Source: Desulfovibrio sp.
GTDB taxonomy: Bacteria; Desulfobacterota; Desulfovibrionia; Desulfovibrionales; Desulfovibrionaceae
NCBI RefSeq assembly: GCF_034006445.1
Contig: NZ_JAVESS010000009.1
Location: forward strand, 1 to 64,000
Direction of reading: 5' to 3'
Length of the DNA: 64,000 nt
The position numbers were made by a program, and so were the translations under genes. The notes under the pieces were generated by a model that was not told where the DNA came from, searched no databases, and saw nothing but the letters and a program-made list of their open reading frames with translations. Positions 1 to 7,434 of the stretch are shown here, in pieces; within the stretch, counting starts at the first letter, position 1, and the number at the start of each line of letters is the position of its first letter.

Positions 1-3
1 GGC

Positions 4-1079
4 GGATTCAACTTGCAAGTGCAACACCCTCAAAGTTGAATGAAAAGGCAAGGTGGTATAGCCCTTTAGCCTCTCCATCCAACCAAAGATTGAGGGGCGT
101 ATGGGCTATGCACACCTTGCCAGGGAAGAACGGTACTACATCTGCCAGGCAGTGAAAAGTGGAACGTCACTGAGGGCCATAGCCAAAGCGATAGGCCGTA
201 GCGTCTCAACTGTAAGCCGCGAACTTGCGCGAAATACCGGGGCGCGTGGCTACCGCTACAGGCAGGCACACAAGCGCAGTCAGAAAAGGCAGACCAGTAA
301 AGGGAAGAAGCGCATTGGCCTTGAGGTATGGACGTATGTTGAACAGTGTCTGCACCAGGACTTCAGTCCGGAGCAAATCTCTGGAGTTCTCAAACGCAAA
401 GGTTTTGCCCTCAGTCATGAATGGATTTACCAGTACATTCTGGCGGACAAAAAACGAGGAGGAACGCTGCACAGCCATTTGCGCTGCCAGCGCAAACGCA
501 AACGACGATATGGCAAACCCGACAGACGAGGTCAAATCAAGGGGCGTATCAGCATAGACATACGCCCGTCCATTGTTGCCGAGCGCTCACGCCTTGGTGA
601 TTGGGAGGCTGATACCGTTGAAGGCAGTAAAGGAGGCCCCGTTTTGGTGACACTTGCAGAGCGTAAAAGTCGTCTTTTCCTGTTTGGCAAGGCTCCCAAC
701 AAAAGCGCCAGCGAAGTAAGGCGGGTCATTGAAGGACTCTTGACACCCATTAAGGACTTTGTTCAGACTATTACCTATGATAACGGCAAGGAGTTCAGCT
801 ACCATGCCGATGTGTCAGCTACACTCGAGGCTCAGGGATTTTTTGCGCACCCCTACCATTCGTGGGAGCGTGGCTTGAACGAGAACTCCAATGGCCTTCT
901 ACGCCAATACTTCCCCAAGGGGGTAAGCTTGGCATCGGTCACGCAAGATGAGATCATAGCGGCAATGTGCCGCTTGAACTGGCGGCCTAGAAAATGCCTT
1001 GGGTTTAAGACACCCTATGAGATTTTTTTGGAGGACGCCAACACCCAAGGAATGGGTGTTGCACTTTGAACTTGAAACC
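4..1079 (+). mobile_element. IS30-family insertion sequence
   Basis: A single transposase gene is enclosed by imperfect terminal inverted repeats. The left end lies at about 4-29 and the right end at about 1054-1079. Both end inward in GTGCAACACCC, and about 21 of 26 positions match. The transposase stop codon lies inside the right repeat, a compact layout common in IS30 elements. Only three bases of left flank are visible, so the target duplication cannot be read. The right end abuts the trkA reading frame, so the element has probably displaced that gene's own start. Confidence 0.85.
101..1069 (+). CDS. IS30-family transposase
   Basis: This 322-residue DDE transposase catalyses cut and transfer of the surrounding IS. 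The N-terminus has a helix-turn-helix resembling other IS30 proteins (SLRAIAKAIGRSVSTVSREL, residues about 24-43). The catalytic core shows the first Asp in GDWEADTVEG (about 165), the second in ITYDNGKEF (about 227) and the Glu in the IS30 hallmark WERGLNENSNGLLRQYFPKG (about 250-270). The length is typical of the family and the frame is uninterrupted, so the element may still be active. The start ATG at 101 follows the left inverted repeat by about 70 bp. Confidence 0.93.
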   Translation: MGYAHLAREERYYICQAVKSGTSLRAIAKAIGRSVSTVSRELARNTGARGYRYRQAHKRSQKRQTSKGKKRIGLEVWTYVEQCLHQDFSPEQISGVLKRKGFALSHEWIYQYILADKKRGGTLHSHLRCQRKRKRRYGKPDRRGQIKGRISIDIRPSIVAERSRLGDWEADTVEGSKGGPVLVTLAERKSRLFLFGKAPNKSASEVRRVIEGLLTPIKDFVQTITYDNGKEFSYHADVSATLEAQGFFAHPYHSWERGLNENSNGLLRQYFPKGVSLASVTQDEIIAAMCRLNWRPRKCLGFKTPYEIFLEDANTQGMGVAL

Positions 1080-1730
1080 GCGAAACTTGAAATCGGCGTT
1101 ATCGGCCTGGGCAAGTTCGGGCTGCGCATGGCCACCACCCTGGTTTCTCTGGGGCATACGGTGGTCGGCATCGACATGTCCGACACGCAGGTGCAGCGGG
1201 CCGAGGATGCGTTGAATTCCGTGTACAAAGCTGACGCCACAAACATAGCCGTGCTGCGTTCCCTGCATGTGCAGGACCTGGATTGGGTGGTCATCAGCGT
1301 GGGCCAGAGCGTGGAGCAGTCACTGAGCATCACCCTGAACGTGCAGGAACTGGGCGGCCCCAAGATATGGGTCAAGGCATCCAACGAGGAACACCGCAAG
1401 ATATTGCAGCGTCTGCGCGTTAACCGAGCCCTTGTGCCCGAAATGGAGGCCGCCGTCATGGCCGCCCACCAGCTTACCTACCCCGGCATGCTGGACCTTA
1501 TCCCCAAGTATGGCGGCATTGCCATTCAGGAACTGAAGGTGGACGAGTGGCACGGCAAGACCTTGATCGACCTCAACCTGATGCAGAGGTTTAATATTAT
1601 GGTGCTGGGCATACGCCCTGCGGGGGAACATTCTTTCAACTTTGTGCCCCCGGCCATGACGGTGCTGCAAAAGGGCGATACCATCGTGCTGGCGGGACGG
1701 GCCAACTCCATGGGCGATCTGAAGCCCTAG
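1059..1730 (+). CDS. TrkA/KtrA-like K+ channel regulatory subunit, 5' end replaced by IS30
   Basis: This is a cytoplasmic RCK protein that gates a Trk/Ktr potassium channel by binding nucleotide. The body begins KLEIGVIGLGKFGLRMA, with the Rossmann GxGxxG loop and the acidic GIDMSD that binds the ribose. An RCK_C domain follows, ending DTIVLAGRANSMGDL. About 214 residues from KLEIG onward match the usual length of single-domain KtrA proteins. No ATG or ribosome-binding site precedes this segment outside the IS. The frame runs back into the IS right end, and the coordinates use a TTG at 1059 inside the inverted repeat. The original ATG was probably just upstream and was separated by the insertion. 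The gene may be silent or may be expressed by read-through from the transposase. The membrane partner (trkH/ktrB) would lie left of the window. Confidence 0.7.
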   Translation: MHFELETAKLEIGVIGLGKFGLRMATTLVSLGHTVVGIDMSDTQVQRAEDALNSVYKADATNIAVLRSLHVQDLDWVVISVGQSVEQSLSITLNVQELGGPKIWVKASNEEHRKILQRLRVNRALVPEMEAAVMAAHQLTYPGMLDLIPKYGGIAIQELKVDEWHGKTLIDLNLMQRFNIMVLGIRPAGEHSFNFVPPAMTVLQKGDTIVLAGRANSMGDLKP

Positions 1731-2004
1731 CCACTGTTGTCACGAGCGTTTTTCCTGGTATTTCTGCGTCGCGCTCCGCCTTTTATTCCGGCCGGGTACC
1801 GTCAGAGTATGCTCCCTGCATAAAAGGCTCGTTCTCCGTGATGTGAGGGGAAGTTCGTCTCGTGGCGGCACTTTCCGGGCATATCGCCGCTGAAATGCCT
1901 TGCCTTTCAGTCTGCCATCCAGCCGAAAAGCACGAAGCGCAAGAGCATCGAGGCCACGTCCCTGTCCGCTGCACAGCGGCATTCTGGCATGCGCACGTGT
2001 GGGG

Positions 2005-3135
2005 TCAGTCTTCTTCGCTTTCGGCCGGGTCAGGCTCGCCCTCACCGGGCAGCGCCCACCAGGGCAAATCGCGCCATGCGTCATTGAGGGCTTTTTCCTG
2101 TTCCGGCCAGTGGGGGGAGTATCGGGCAAGCTCGGCCCTGTAGGCCGGGGAATGGTCCATATGGCGCAGGTGGCACAGTTCGTGCCAGCAAAGGTGCTCC
2201 AGAAGGGGCAGGGGAAGAAGCGCCGCCCGCCAGTTGAGACTGATGCGCCCGATGGGTTGCCCCTGCTGCCCCGCAAGGCTGTATTCCCGATCAACGGGCA
2301 GAAGGCCGACCTGCCTGCCGCCAGTGTTTTCGGCTCTGGCAGTGAACAGGCCGAAAAGCTTTGCGGCCAGTCTTCCGGCCCTGCCTTGCACAGGGAGGGA
2401 AGCGTTGTTTGCTGTAGCGTCCTGTGCCTCTTGCCTGCCGTTTCTCTGCGGCTGGCTTTTGCCGCTGGCTGTGCCGTTGACCTTACCCTTACCCTTGCGC
2501 GTACGCGCGCAGCTGCCCCAGCGCGAGCGTTGATCCCGCACGCTGATTTTTTCAAGAGCAAAACCTGCCTGCTGGGCAAGAGCTGTCAGATACGCCGGAA
2601 GCAGGGCTTCCGCCATATGGCGGCACCACTGGCGCAGGGCCTTGACGCACAGGCTGGCGTCTTCAACCGCGCCGAACAGGCGCAGACAGTCGGAGCTTTG
2701 CACCAGCAGCAATCGTTGCGCATCCTTCCGCGCCAGCAGGGAAAAATGGGTTTCGTGATGCCGCGCCGCCGCCAGCCTGCCCGCCGCCATGTCGCCTTCA
2801 GTCCGCACCGCAAACGTCAGCCCGGCCAGGGGCAGTTCAATGCTCAAAGGCAGTTGCTGCCGTGGGGCAGTGGCCTTGCGTTTTTTCCAAGCGCGTTCAA
2901 GCCATGGCAGGAACTGGGGGAGCGTCTGTTCCAGCAGCGACAGGGGCATGCCTTCAGGAGTGGTGATGGTCAGGTGCCCGTAAGGGCTGAGGGAGAGGCG
3001 CGTGCGCCTGGCGCGTGAAGAGACCCTTACCCTGGCTGTAAGATTGGTGCCGTCGGCAAGGCGCATGTGGACGCAGGCGGGCAAGGGCGCGCCTGGTGAC
3101 CGGAAGCGCCGTGAAGCCGGTTTTTTTTCAGCCAT
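2005..3135 (-). CDS. YgjP-like zinc metallopeptidase (DUF45), with long insert
   Basis: This 376-residue protein carries the YgjP/SprT-like metallopeptidase fold. The signature RDQRSRWGSC is followed by ISLNWRAALLPLPLLEHLCWHELCHLRHMDHSPAY, where HELCH is the HExxH zinc site and the later His in HMDHS completes it. In most relatives the SRWGSC and ISLNW blocks are close together. Here an insert of about 85 residues, basic and low in complexity, separates them. The start was placed at MAEKKPASRR. The frame stays open further upstream, but that stretch is antisense to the FlxA-like gene and is not protein-like. The cellular substrate is unknown for the family. Confidence 0.75.
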   Translation of the reverse strand: MAEKKPASRRFRSPGAPLPACVHMRLADGTNLTARVRVSSRARRTRLSLSPYGHLTITTPEGMPLSLLEQTLPQFLPWLERAWKKRKATAPRQQLPLSIELPLAGLTFAVRTEGDMAAGRLAAARHHETHFSLLARKDAQRLLLVQSSDCLRLFGAVEDASLCVKALRQWCRHMAEALLPAYLTALAQQAGFALEKISVRDQRSRWGSCARTRKGKGKVNGTASGKSQPQRNGRQEAQDATANNASLPVQGRAGRLAAKLFGLFTARAENTGGRQVGLLPVDREYSLAGQQGQPIGRISLNWRAALLPLPLLEHLCWHELCHLRHMDHSPAYRAELARYSPHWPEQEKALNDAWRDLPWWALPGEGEPDPAESEED

Positions 3136-3297
3136 GCGACAAGGCTGCCACAGGTTGGCGCGCCTGTAAACAATGGCCGTCACCGCGCCTTTCGGGCAAC
3201 TTTTACCAGTATAGAATGGCATATTTTTTGCTGCTTCGGAGGGAGGAGTGGGGTGAAGAGCAATTCTTTCCCAGTGTCCGGCACTGAAGGAGTACTT

Positions 3298-3813
3298 ATG
3301 AGTGTGACAAGCACAAGCGCATATGGCGTCAGCGGCCTTTCTGACGTGGATGAAATCTGGAGCACCAAAAGCAGCAGCGCCAAAAGCGCCAGCAGCACCG
3401 CGTCTGGGAGCAGTTCCGGCGATACGGTAAGCATCTCCGATACAGCCAAGGCTCTTTTTGCTGAAAAACTGGGCCGGTATACGGCCTCGGCTTCTGATAC
3501 CGACGAAAAAACCAAAGCGACCGATTCTTCCGGGGTATCCGTTGAAGGTCTGAGCGGCGACGCGGCTGAGGAATCCACTCAGAGTACGGGTGGCGCTGGC
3601 GGGGCCTCTGGAGTTGGCGGCGGTTCCGGCGGAACCAATACCGTTGAGAGCATCAAAAAGCAGATTGAATCTCTTAAAAGTCAATTGACCAGTCTTGCCA
3701 GTCATGCGACCGGCGGGGTGATGGATGCGGGAATCAATAGTAAAATTAATGCCCTCCAGGCACAAATAGCGGCTCTGGAGGCCCAGCTTGCAGAGGCGCA
3801 AGGGGCTGCATAA
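3298..3813 (+). CDS. FlxA-like coiled-coil protein
   Basis: This 171-residue protein starts MSVTSTSAYG, preceded by GAAGGAG with good spacing. The first two thirds are rich in Ser, Thr, Gly and Asp. The C-terminal third, from about residue 118, is a heptad-like coiled coil (IKKQIESLKSQLTSL, later INALQAQIAALEAQL) like that of FlxA-family proteins. The role of FlxA proteins is poorly defined; E. coli flxA is expressed under the flagellar sigma factor. No signal peptide or membrane segment is visible. An upstream in-frame ATG at 3253 lacks a ribosome-binding site. Confidence 0.65.
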   Translation: MSVTSTSAYGVSGLSDVDEIWSTKSSSAKSASSTASGSSSGDTVSISDTAKALFAEKLGRYTASASDTDEKTKATDSSGVSVEGLSGDAAEESTQSTGGAGGASGVGGGSGGTNTVESIKKQIESLKSQLTSLASHATGGVMDAGINSKINALQAQIAALEAQLAEAQGAA

Positions 3814-3854
3814 AGACTTGACAGTAACTGATCTCATTTCTTATAGTCACTTTT

Positions 3855-3880
3855 GGGGATGGCAATGGCTGTCCCCTTTT
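3855..3880 (+). terminator. Rho-independent terminator after FlxA-like gene
   Basis: A stem of about nine pairs (GGGGATGGC with GGCTGTCCCC, including wobble pairs) closes a short loop and runs into TTTT. It lies 41 bp after the FlxA-like stop codon and before the rubrerythrin gene. Confidence 0.7.
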
Positions 3881-3937
3881 ATTTGAATACTGCTCCCACA
3901 CCTTAAATGCATGCTTGGCATGCTCGAGGAGAGGATT

Positions 3938-4513
3938 ATGAAATCATTGAAGGGCAGCCAGACTGAAAAGAACATCCTTACAGCTTTTGCCGGTGAATCC
4001 CAGGCGCGCAACCGCTATGACTTCTTTGCCGGTGTGGCCAAAAAAGACGGCTTCGTGCTTGTGGAAGAAATCTTTCTTGAAACCGCTTGTCAGGAAAGGG
4101 AACACGCCAAACGTCTGTTCAAGTTTCTTGAGGGCGGCGAAGTAGAAATTCAGGCAGCCTATCCCGCTGGCGTCATCGCCGGCAGCGAAGCCAACCTGCT
4201 GGCCTCCGCCCATGGCGAAAATTATGAGCATACCGAGATGTATCCTTCTATGGCCGCCACTGCCGAAAAAGAAGGTTTTGCTGAAGTGGCCTTTGCCATG
4301 CGCCACATCGCCGTGGCCGAAGCCTATCATGAAAAGCGTTTTTTGAAGCTGGCCAGCGACATCAAGGAAGGACGCATGTTCCTGCGTTCCAAGCCCACAG
4401 TGTGGCGCTGCCTCAACTGCGGCTGTCTTGTGGAAGGGGACCATGCGCCCGAAATGTGCCCCGCATGTGCGCATCCCAAGGCTTACTTTGAAGAACTGAA
4501 CTACTGCTTCTAA
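3938..4513 (+). CDS. rbr: Rubrerythrin
   Basis: Rubrerythrin is a cytoplasmic peroxidase that reduces hydrogen peroxide with electrons from rubredoxin-type donors; it protects anaerobes from oxygen. The 191 residues equal the length of D. vulgaris rubrerythrin. The four-helix di-iron domain supplies Glu ligands in AGESQARNRYDFF, ETACQEREHAKRL and IAVAEAYHEKRF. The C-terminal rubredoxin domain has CLNCGCL and CPACAHP, the two CxxC pairs for the FeS4 site. The start MKSLKGS is preceded by a strong GAGGAGAGG. Upstream in-frame codons are out of register with any ribosome-binding site. The gene stands alone, with a repeat element directly after the stop. Confidence 0.97.
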   Translation: MKSLKGSQTEKNILTAFAGESQARNRYDFFAGVAKKDGFVLVEEIFLETACQEREHAKRLFKFLEGGEVEIQAAYPAGVIAGSEANLLASAHGENYEHTEMYPSMAATAEKEGFAEVAFAMRHIAVAEAYHEKRFLKLASDIKEGRMFLRSKPTVWRCLNCGCLVEGDHAPEMCPACAHPKAYFEELNYCF

Positions 4514-4638
4514 GGAAACGCTGATTTGTTCCCTTTGGCGGACTTGCTTTACTTTTTTTGAACAGTCGAGGACGGAAGAGTCCACTCCCGCTTCAAAAAA
4601 AGAACGCGCCTTGCCAAAGGAAATACCAGCGCGTTTCC
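4514..4638. repeat. 125-bp MITE-like repeat, copy A
   Basis: The segment begins GGAAACGC and ends GCGTTTCC, and inside these ends CTTTGGCG pairs approximately with the later GCCAAAGG region. A near copy lies in reverse orientation at 26868-26993, with roughly 85-90% identity by eye. No open frame is supported. The terminal inverted repeats and small size suggest a non-autonomous mobile element, but no matching transposase is in the window. Confidence 0.8.
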
Positions 4639-5771
4639 AGGAGGCTCTCTAATCAGTGCTTCCCCAGGTGTACTGTAAAGTTGAAATTGCCCTGCATCTG
4701 CAGGGTCGACCGCCAGGCGTAAGGGCCAAGCGCGGTTTATCCGCGCTGCCCTGCGCCGCAGTGAGCGAGCCGTAGACGCCCTGTGTTGCAGATGAATACT
4801 CGCAAGGGTGACGGCTCCAAGACGCATTGACTCAGAAAATGCCTGCGTTCAGACTTTTATTCTTGTACGTCGTTTATGCGTGAGCTATGGTGGTGCCGAC
4901 TTTTTGACAAAAACGTCGGTCTGCCCCGCACTTGAACCCGCCAGAAGATGAAGCGGGTTCTGTAAGCAGAGCTTGGTAAATCGCCAATGCCGCTAAGGCG
5001 AACGGCCGCAGGGTCGTCAAGGCGAACGCCACCTGAAACTGCTTGTCAGCCGCGCTTGCATCTGTTCGCACAGGCCGGGTTTTTGTACAATATACCAGAC
5101 CGTTACGATCGGTATGGTGCCCCGGCAACCGTGTTCCCCTCTGGGTTCTGCTTTTTGGCTTGCTGAATCTTGACGGTGGATCGCATGCTCCACCAAGAGA
5201 AGCGTTACAACGCGTTGCGTACTATTGCGTAATGTGCTGCAATGACATCTTTTTTTGTGCGATTTTCAGGCTTTGAAAACGCCGGGATGTTTTTTATGCA
5301 GTGGCCATGGCGACGATCGCGGTGGCGATGTACATAACAAGCCTGTATTTATGTAGTATTAATAAATTTATTAAAAAAAATTATTATAAAATATTATTAG
5401 TGATTATAGTAAGTTAACAAAGACTCCTTCACGTTAACAGCCCAGAAGCTATTGCTTTTATATTTCAGCTATTGCTTACTGCGTACAGGCCTTGTGCTTC
5501 GGGCCGAATATTGCATGGAGCTGGATGTCGCCGTGATCGGTCGCGCGTTGCCATGATGAAGATGTGCAGATGGCGCGCTGGTCTTTCCGGGCGGAACGTG
5601 AAGAGTCGGCAGAGCCTCGTTGCTCTGCGTAAATAAAATCATCTCAAAGCATGCCGTTATGAAGGCAAGCCTCAAGGGCTGTGAATTTCATAATGTGGGC
5701 TATTCTGGCCGGCGTGCTGACAGAGCGGAAAAACGCTTGACGGTGCGTCTTTCCAGTTCAGGGAGTGAATC
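4639..5771. other. Long gene-poor intergenic region upstream of tolC
   Basis: About 1.1 kb without a supportable gene. Small open frames here have no ribosome-binding site and no recognisable protein character. 5330-5430 is very AT-rich (runs of A/T around ATTAATAAATTTATTAAAA) and could hold the promoter of the type I secretion operon. No terminator or RNA gene was recognised. Confidence 0.5.
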
Positions 5772-7172
5772 GTGAAGTATTTTATTGCATACCTGTTGTC
5801 CTTTGGCCTGCTGTTGCCCGCTGTGGCTTCGGCCGCAGAATCTGCGTATCCGCCGCCGCCAGCGGGGCAGGTCATTACTGTGGAAGACTCCGTTTACGGA
5901 GTGTTGCGATCCAACCGTGCCCTGCGTGGCATGCAGGAAAATCGTAGCGTGCTTGAACATGAGACTGACCGAGCCAAGGCTGGCTTTGGTCCGCGAGTCG
6001 ACGTTACCGGCCGGGCTGGCGGCAGCGTCATGAGCGACTCATCAACCCGCAGCAGAGATCTGGACACGCAGATGTGGGGCCTGGCTGGCGTCAGCGCTCA
6101 GCTTGTGCAGCCCATCTGGGATGGTTTTGCCACCAGATCCCGCGTGCGTACCGCAAAATCGACTCTTGAGTCTGTGAAGTTCAGGGTGTTTGACACCGCC
6201 ACTTCCATGTCGCTTGAAGGCATCATTTCTCATATTGATGTGCTGCGCCGCAGAAAGATCCTGGCGCTGGCAGAATCGAATGTCACGCAGCATAAGGCGC
6301 TGGTCAGTCAGGCGCAGGAAAGGGCCAACCTTGGCGCTGATACCGCTGCGGACGTGACGCAGGCCCGTTCACGCCTCCAGCGTGCGCTGTCGAGCCTTTC
6401 CGAGTCCAAGGCCGCCTTGCTTGTGGCCGAAGAGCGCTACACACGCCTTACCGGCCTGCCTGCAACCGGCAAGCTGGCTCCCGTGACCATGCCTCCTGAA
6501 CTGTATCAGGGGCCTGACGCCGTGTTTTCGCAGGCCGAACAGAGCAACCCCAAAGTTGCCGCTTACATGCAGGATATCCGTGCAGCACGCGGCCAGCGTG
6601 AACTGGCGGATTCGGCATTTTATCCCACGCTGAATCTTGAAGCCGGTCCCAACTATACGGATCGGGGCGGCGCAAGTGACCGCTGGATATACAGCTTTGA
6701 CGTCATGGGCGTTGTGCGCTGGAATATTTTCAACAGCGGGGCCGACCTGGCTGAACGCCGTGCCGCCTCGGCGCGTATCCGTCAGAGCCGTCAGGTGATG
6801 TATGACTTCATCGACGAACTCAAGCTGGATATCGAAAGCACCTGGACCAACTATCAGGCCGCGCAGGAGCAGTTCTCGCACTATACCAAGGCTGTGGAGT
6901 ACAGTAAGTATACACGCTCGGCGTATATTGAGCAGTTCCAGATCGGCAAGCGCAGTATTCTGGACGTACTTGATACGGAAAATGAGCTCTTCAACTCTTC
7001 CACCCAGGCTGAAACCGCTCGCGGCAACATCCTGGTTGGCGCGTATCGCTTGAGTGCCCTTTCTGGCAATCTGCTGCCGCAGATGTCCATCAATACCGCA
7101 CCCCTTGGACAGACCCCTCCCAGGGACGCAGCGGACCCCCGCGAAGAATTCGCTCCCGGCTGGTTTGAGTAA
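5772..7172 (+). CDS. TolC-family outer membrane protein of type I secretion
   Basis: This is the outer-membrane channel of a type I secretion system. The 466-residue protein has a signal peptide (KYFIAYLLSFGLLLPAVASA, cleavage near AESAY). Two long repeated helical halves follow, typical of TolC/LapE, with the conserved NPKVAAYMQDI and QFQIGKRSILDVLDTENELF segments. The start is GTG, six bases after GGGAG. The ABC and fusion-protein genes follow on the same strand, which makes this the dedicated exit duct. Similarity to adhesin-exporting LapE-like proteins is inferred from context. Confidence 0.9.
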   Translation: MKYFIAYLLSFGLLLPAVASAAESAYPPPPAGQVITVEDSVYGVLRSNRALRGMQENRSVLEHETDRAKAGFGPRVDVTGRAGGSVMSDSSTRSRDLDTQMWGLAGVSAQLVQPIWDGFATRSRVRTAKSTLESVKFRVFDTATSMSLEGIISHIDVLRRRKILALAESNVTQHKALVSQAQERANLGADTAADVTQARSRLQRALSSLSESKAALLVAEERYTRLTGLPATGKLAPVTMPPELYQGPDAVFSQAEQSNPKVAAYMQDIRAARGQRELADSAFYPTLNLEAGPNYTDRGGASDRWIYSFDVMGVVRWNIFNSGADLAERRAASARIRQSRQVMYDFIDELKLDIESTWTNYQAAQEQFSHYTKAVEYSKYTRSAYIEQFQIGKRSILDVLDTENELFNSSTQAETARGNILVGAYRLSALSGNLLPQMSINTAPLGQTPPRDAADPREEFAPGWFE

Positions 7173-7177
7173 GAGGT

Positions 7178-7213
7178 GTTATGCCCCGACGCAGAAATGC
7201 GCCGGGGCATAAC
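7178..7213 (+). terminator. Hairpin after tolC (attenuator or terminator)
   Basis: GTTATGCCCCG pairs perfectly with CGGGGCATAAC across a short loop, directly after the tolC stop codon. No T-run follows. It may be a partial terminator or an mRNA-stabilising hairpin that sets tolC expression apart from the downstream ABC gene. Confidence 0.55.
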
Positions 7214-7434
7214 AATATCCGCTCAACGCAGGCGTTTTCCCACACGTTACCTCCGCCAATTCGGGTAGCCAAAATGCTTGGCAATCCAGCACCATTATAG
7301 TATTTTTCATATGGCGGAAGATCGCCTTATATCATGCGATACGGCCATATGCCCGGCAAACGAGCCTTTGCCGTCGTACGCTCCCGCCTATCTGCAAGGG
7401 GTTTCTGCCCCGGCGCTACAGCAATGGAAATGCC

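Noticed and set aside
1740..2579. 279-codon minus frame
   Set aside because: It overlaps the metallopeptidase gene in another frame, is rich in Arg/Pro and lacks recognisable domains.
3136..3837. N-terminal extension of the metallopeptidase frame (610 codons in all)
   Set aside because: It is antisense to the FlxA-like gene and its leader, has no ribosome-binding site, and the protein-like part begins at MAEKKP.
4874..5276. Small frames in the gap upstream of tolC
   Set aside because: No ribosome-binding sites, no family resemblance, and overlapping frames on both strands.
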